From Pectinophora gossypiella (Eukaryota > Arthropoda > Insecta > Lepidoptera > Gelechiidae): a DNA stretch of 64,000 nt. The notes under the pieces were generated by a model. The model did not search any database, was not told the origin of the DNA, and saw nothing but the letters and a program-made list of their open reading frames with translations. The DNA lies in contig NC_065424.1 in NCBI RefSeq assembly GCF_024362695.1, forward strand, positions 5,058,786-5,122,785. Direction: 5' to 3'. A program made the translations under genes and the position numbers. Shown here piece after piece: positions 62,875-64,000 of this stretch; within the stretch, counting starts at the first letter, position 1, and the number at the start of each line of letters is the position of its first letter.

Positions 62875-64000
62875 CTGGGAGTAAATACGGTCAATTTGAA
62901 ATCAGGGGTCTAAAAATGGGTTCACCACTCTCTAGTAAACCGTCTAATTAAATAAGTTCTGCTGGGTCTGCATGACAACCGAAGCGAATTATTACGGCTA
63001 TTGGTCGAAGGCCTCGATATACTTCGGCGCTGTTACCGTGCAGAGCCTACTGGTGGTCTAAAACACCACATTGAGCAATTCATCTCAAAAGCAATATTGC
63101 TATTTGCCATTTAAGTACATAATTTACGTCATGATAAAAATTACAAAAAGCAAAATTGCTTTTCAAGATGAAACGCCTTTCATCCTTAAGATGAATGACC
63201 TTTTTAGACCACCAGAATTTATCTAGTTAGACAGTTTACTGGAAAATGGTGAAACCTACACGCCTCATTTAAGAGTAAAATGTATATTATACATTGTATA
63301 ATGCATATTATTTAATTATATGTATTATATTTTGTAACATATTGTAATATATTGTATTGTGTATACCCAAATAAATAATTATCATATTATACTTTATTTG
63401 TTTTTTTTTTATTATTTTTACCTCACACAACAAAGTTAGATACTTTCATCGTACCGTGTCGTAATCGCAAAAAAGGCTCCATTGAAGCAATTCATGTAAA
63501 TAACAATTGCATTATTTATTGTTAAGTGCTTTGCATTTATTGACATTGTACTTACACTTATTCTATATGCAATAATGCTTTTCAGATGAATTGCTTCAAT
63601 ATGACCTAACGCGTATTACGATACGACGCCGTGTGCAGATGATTTTGACGCGCAGCACAGCTAAATCAAGACTGGTTTGTCTCGATAATGTCTTTCCAAG
63701 GTTTCGTGGCTTTATTTTCTACTCTGAACCAGTGTGCGTGTATGAAACGATTGATGAATGTGGAGGAAGCGAGAGAAGTATGTTATGATCGAAGCAAATG
63801 GAATTCCATAGTCTTTGCTTAGTATTTTGTATTTTTTGCTTACCGCAGTGGGAAATAGGCGTGAGTTTATGTACATGTATGTATGTTTCGTGAAATTCTA
63901 CTTGATATCAACTCAGAATCACGTTTGAATCATCCCTCAAAGTTTTCGTTACGATGTCACTGACACCCTGTATAGTTGGATTTGAATTTTATATACGTAG
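62875..64000. other. Upstream intron of VgR, filled with repeats
   Basis: 62960-63050 fold-back MITE fragment; 63062-63210 and 63478-63608 H1 MITEs; 63290-63400 AT microsatellite-like; 63700-63885 RTE-like LINE 3' end; 63886-63975 H2 arm. No further VgR exon found. Confidence 0.6.

Larger units (their letters stand above)
56412..62417. mobile_element. TTAA-flanked 6.0-kb composite element
   Basis: The element 56416-62413 (5,998 bp) begins GGGCATTTCTACGGAAGGG and ends with the inverse of GGGCATTTCTACGGGAAGGG. TTAA is duplicated at 56412-56415 and 62414-62417, and the uninterrupted sister copies of the host read GGTTAATGATCGC. Subterminal repeats of GAATTGAGAA cluster at 56443-56700 and 61610-62030. 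TTAA duplication is the piggyBac-superfamily hallmark, but the terminus starts GGGC, and no transposase was recognised. The interior carries a decayed RT/RNase H region and a large palindrome. Confidence 0.82.
56317..62702 (+). mobile_element. Family P retroposon split by a 6-kb element
   Basis: Left part 56328-56415 (GGCTTTTCGGCGGGAAACGG) and right part 62414-62691 (CGCATTAAGTTAGTCGGAAG to the A-rich tail) together make one family P copy. Its target duplication TAGTAGATGGT is at 56317-56327 and 62692-62702. The right end lies 13 bases from a VgR splice donor. Confidence 0.85.

Noticed and set aside
58929..61472. Virus-derived or lateral-transfer insert
   Set aside because: No viral protein recognised; base composition and neighbours fit a transposon palindrome. 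An assembly artefact remains possible and is listed in the finding.

Overview
The window is nuclear DNA from a moth or butterfly (Lepidoptera). Evidence: a near-complete insect proteasome subunit gene, a multi-exon insect vitellogenin-receptor-type gene, insect promoter signatures (TATA plus a TCAGT initiator), and dense coverage by repeat classes typical of lepidopteran genomes: tRNA-derived SINEs, hairpin MITEs and truncated non-LTR retrotransposons. There are no prokaryotic genes, operons or CRISPR arrays.

Layout. (1) 1-9 kb is mostly repeats, with one well-bounded minus-strand coding exon at 5760-5889 (a start exon reading MGNTSKK) and a possible upstream exon at 7779-7858. (2) 9.2-12.3 kb holds three paralogous intronless minus-strand genes for small proteins with about four membrane segments. 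I do not recognise the family. Two of the three are only 65 bases apart. (3) 13.5-14.7 kb holds the intronless gene for 26S proteasome ATPase Rpt6 (PSMC5 / regulatory subunit 8). (4) 18.3-62.9 kb on the minus strand is the 3' two-thirds of a large LDL-receptor-family gene, which I read as the vitellogenin receptor. I placed 25 exons by GT-AG splice sites with continuous reading phase. They give about 1,225 residues: end of a beta-propeller, EGF, propeller, EGF, seven good and one degenerate LDLa repeats, two EGFs, propeller, EGF, one membrane segment and a cytoplasmic tail with an FLNPMQ motif. The 5' part lies beyond the right edge.

The receptor introns are bloated by insertions. The 10.9-kb intron 27.9-38.8 kb contains two intact, inverted, about 95% identical genes of the aegerolysin family (secreted lipid-binding, toxin-like proteins), each with its own TATA/initiator promoter and surrounded by gene-less copies of the same flanks. 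Between them sits a nearly intact 4.6-kb LINE, itself inserted into the 3' end of another LINE. The 8.2-kb intron 54.5-62.7 kb contains a three-level nest: a SINE-like retroposon with an 11-bp target duplication, split by a 6.0-kb TTAA-flanked element with inverted ends, which in turn carries a decayed DIRS-like reverse transcriptase/RNase H region and a 2.5-kb palindrome with 1.1-kb arms.

No functional link between the neighbouring genes is evident. Rpt6 is a housekeeping proteasome gene, the receptor would import yolk protein into oocytes, and the aegerolysins and four-membrane-segment proteins have unknown roles. The most notable items are the intron-borne aegerolysin pair, the small membrane-protein family and the nested TTAA element.
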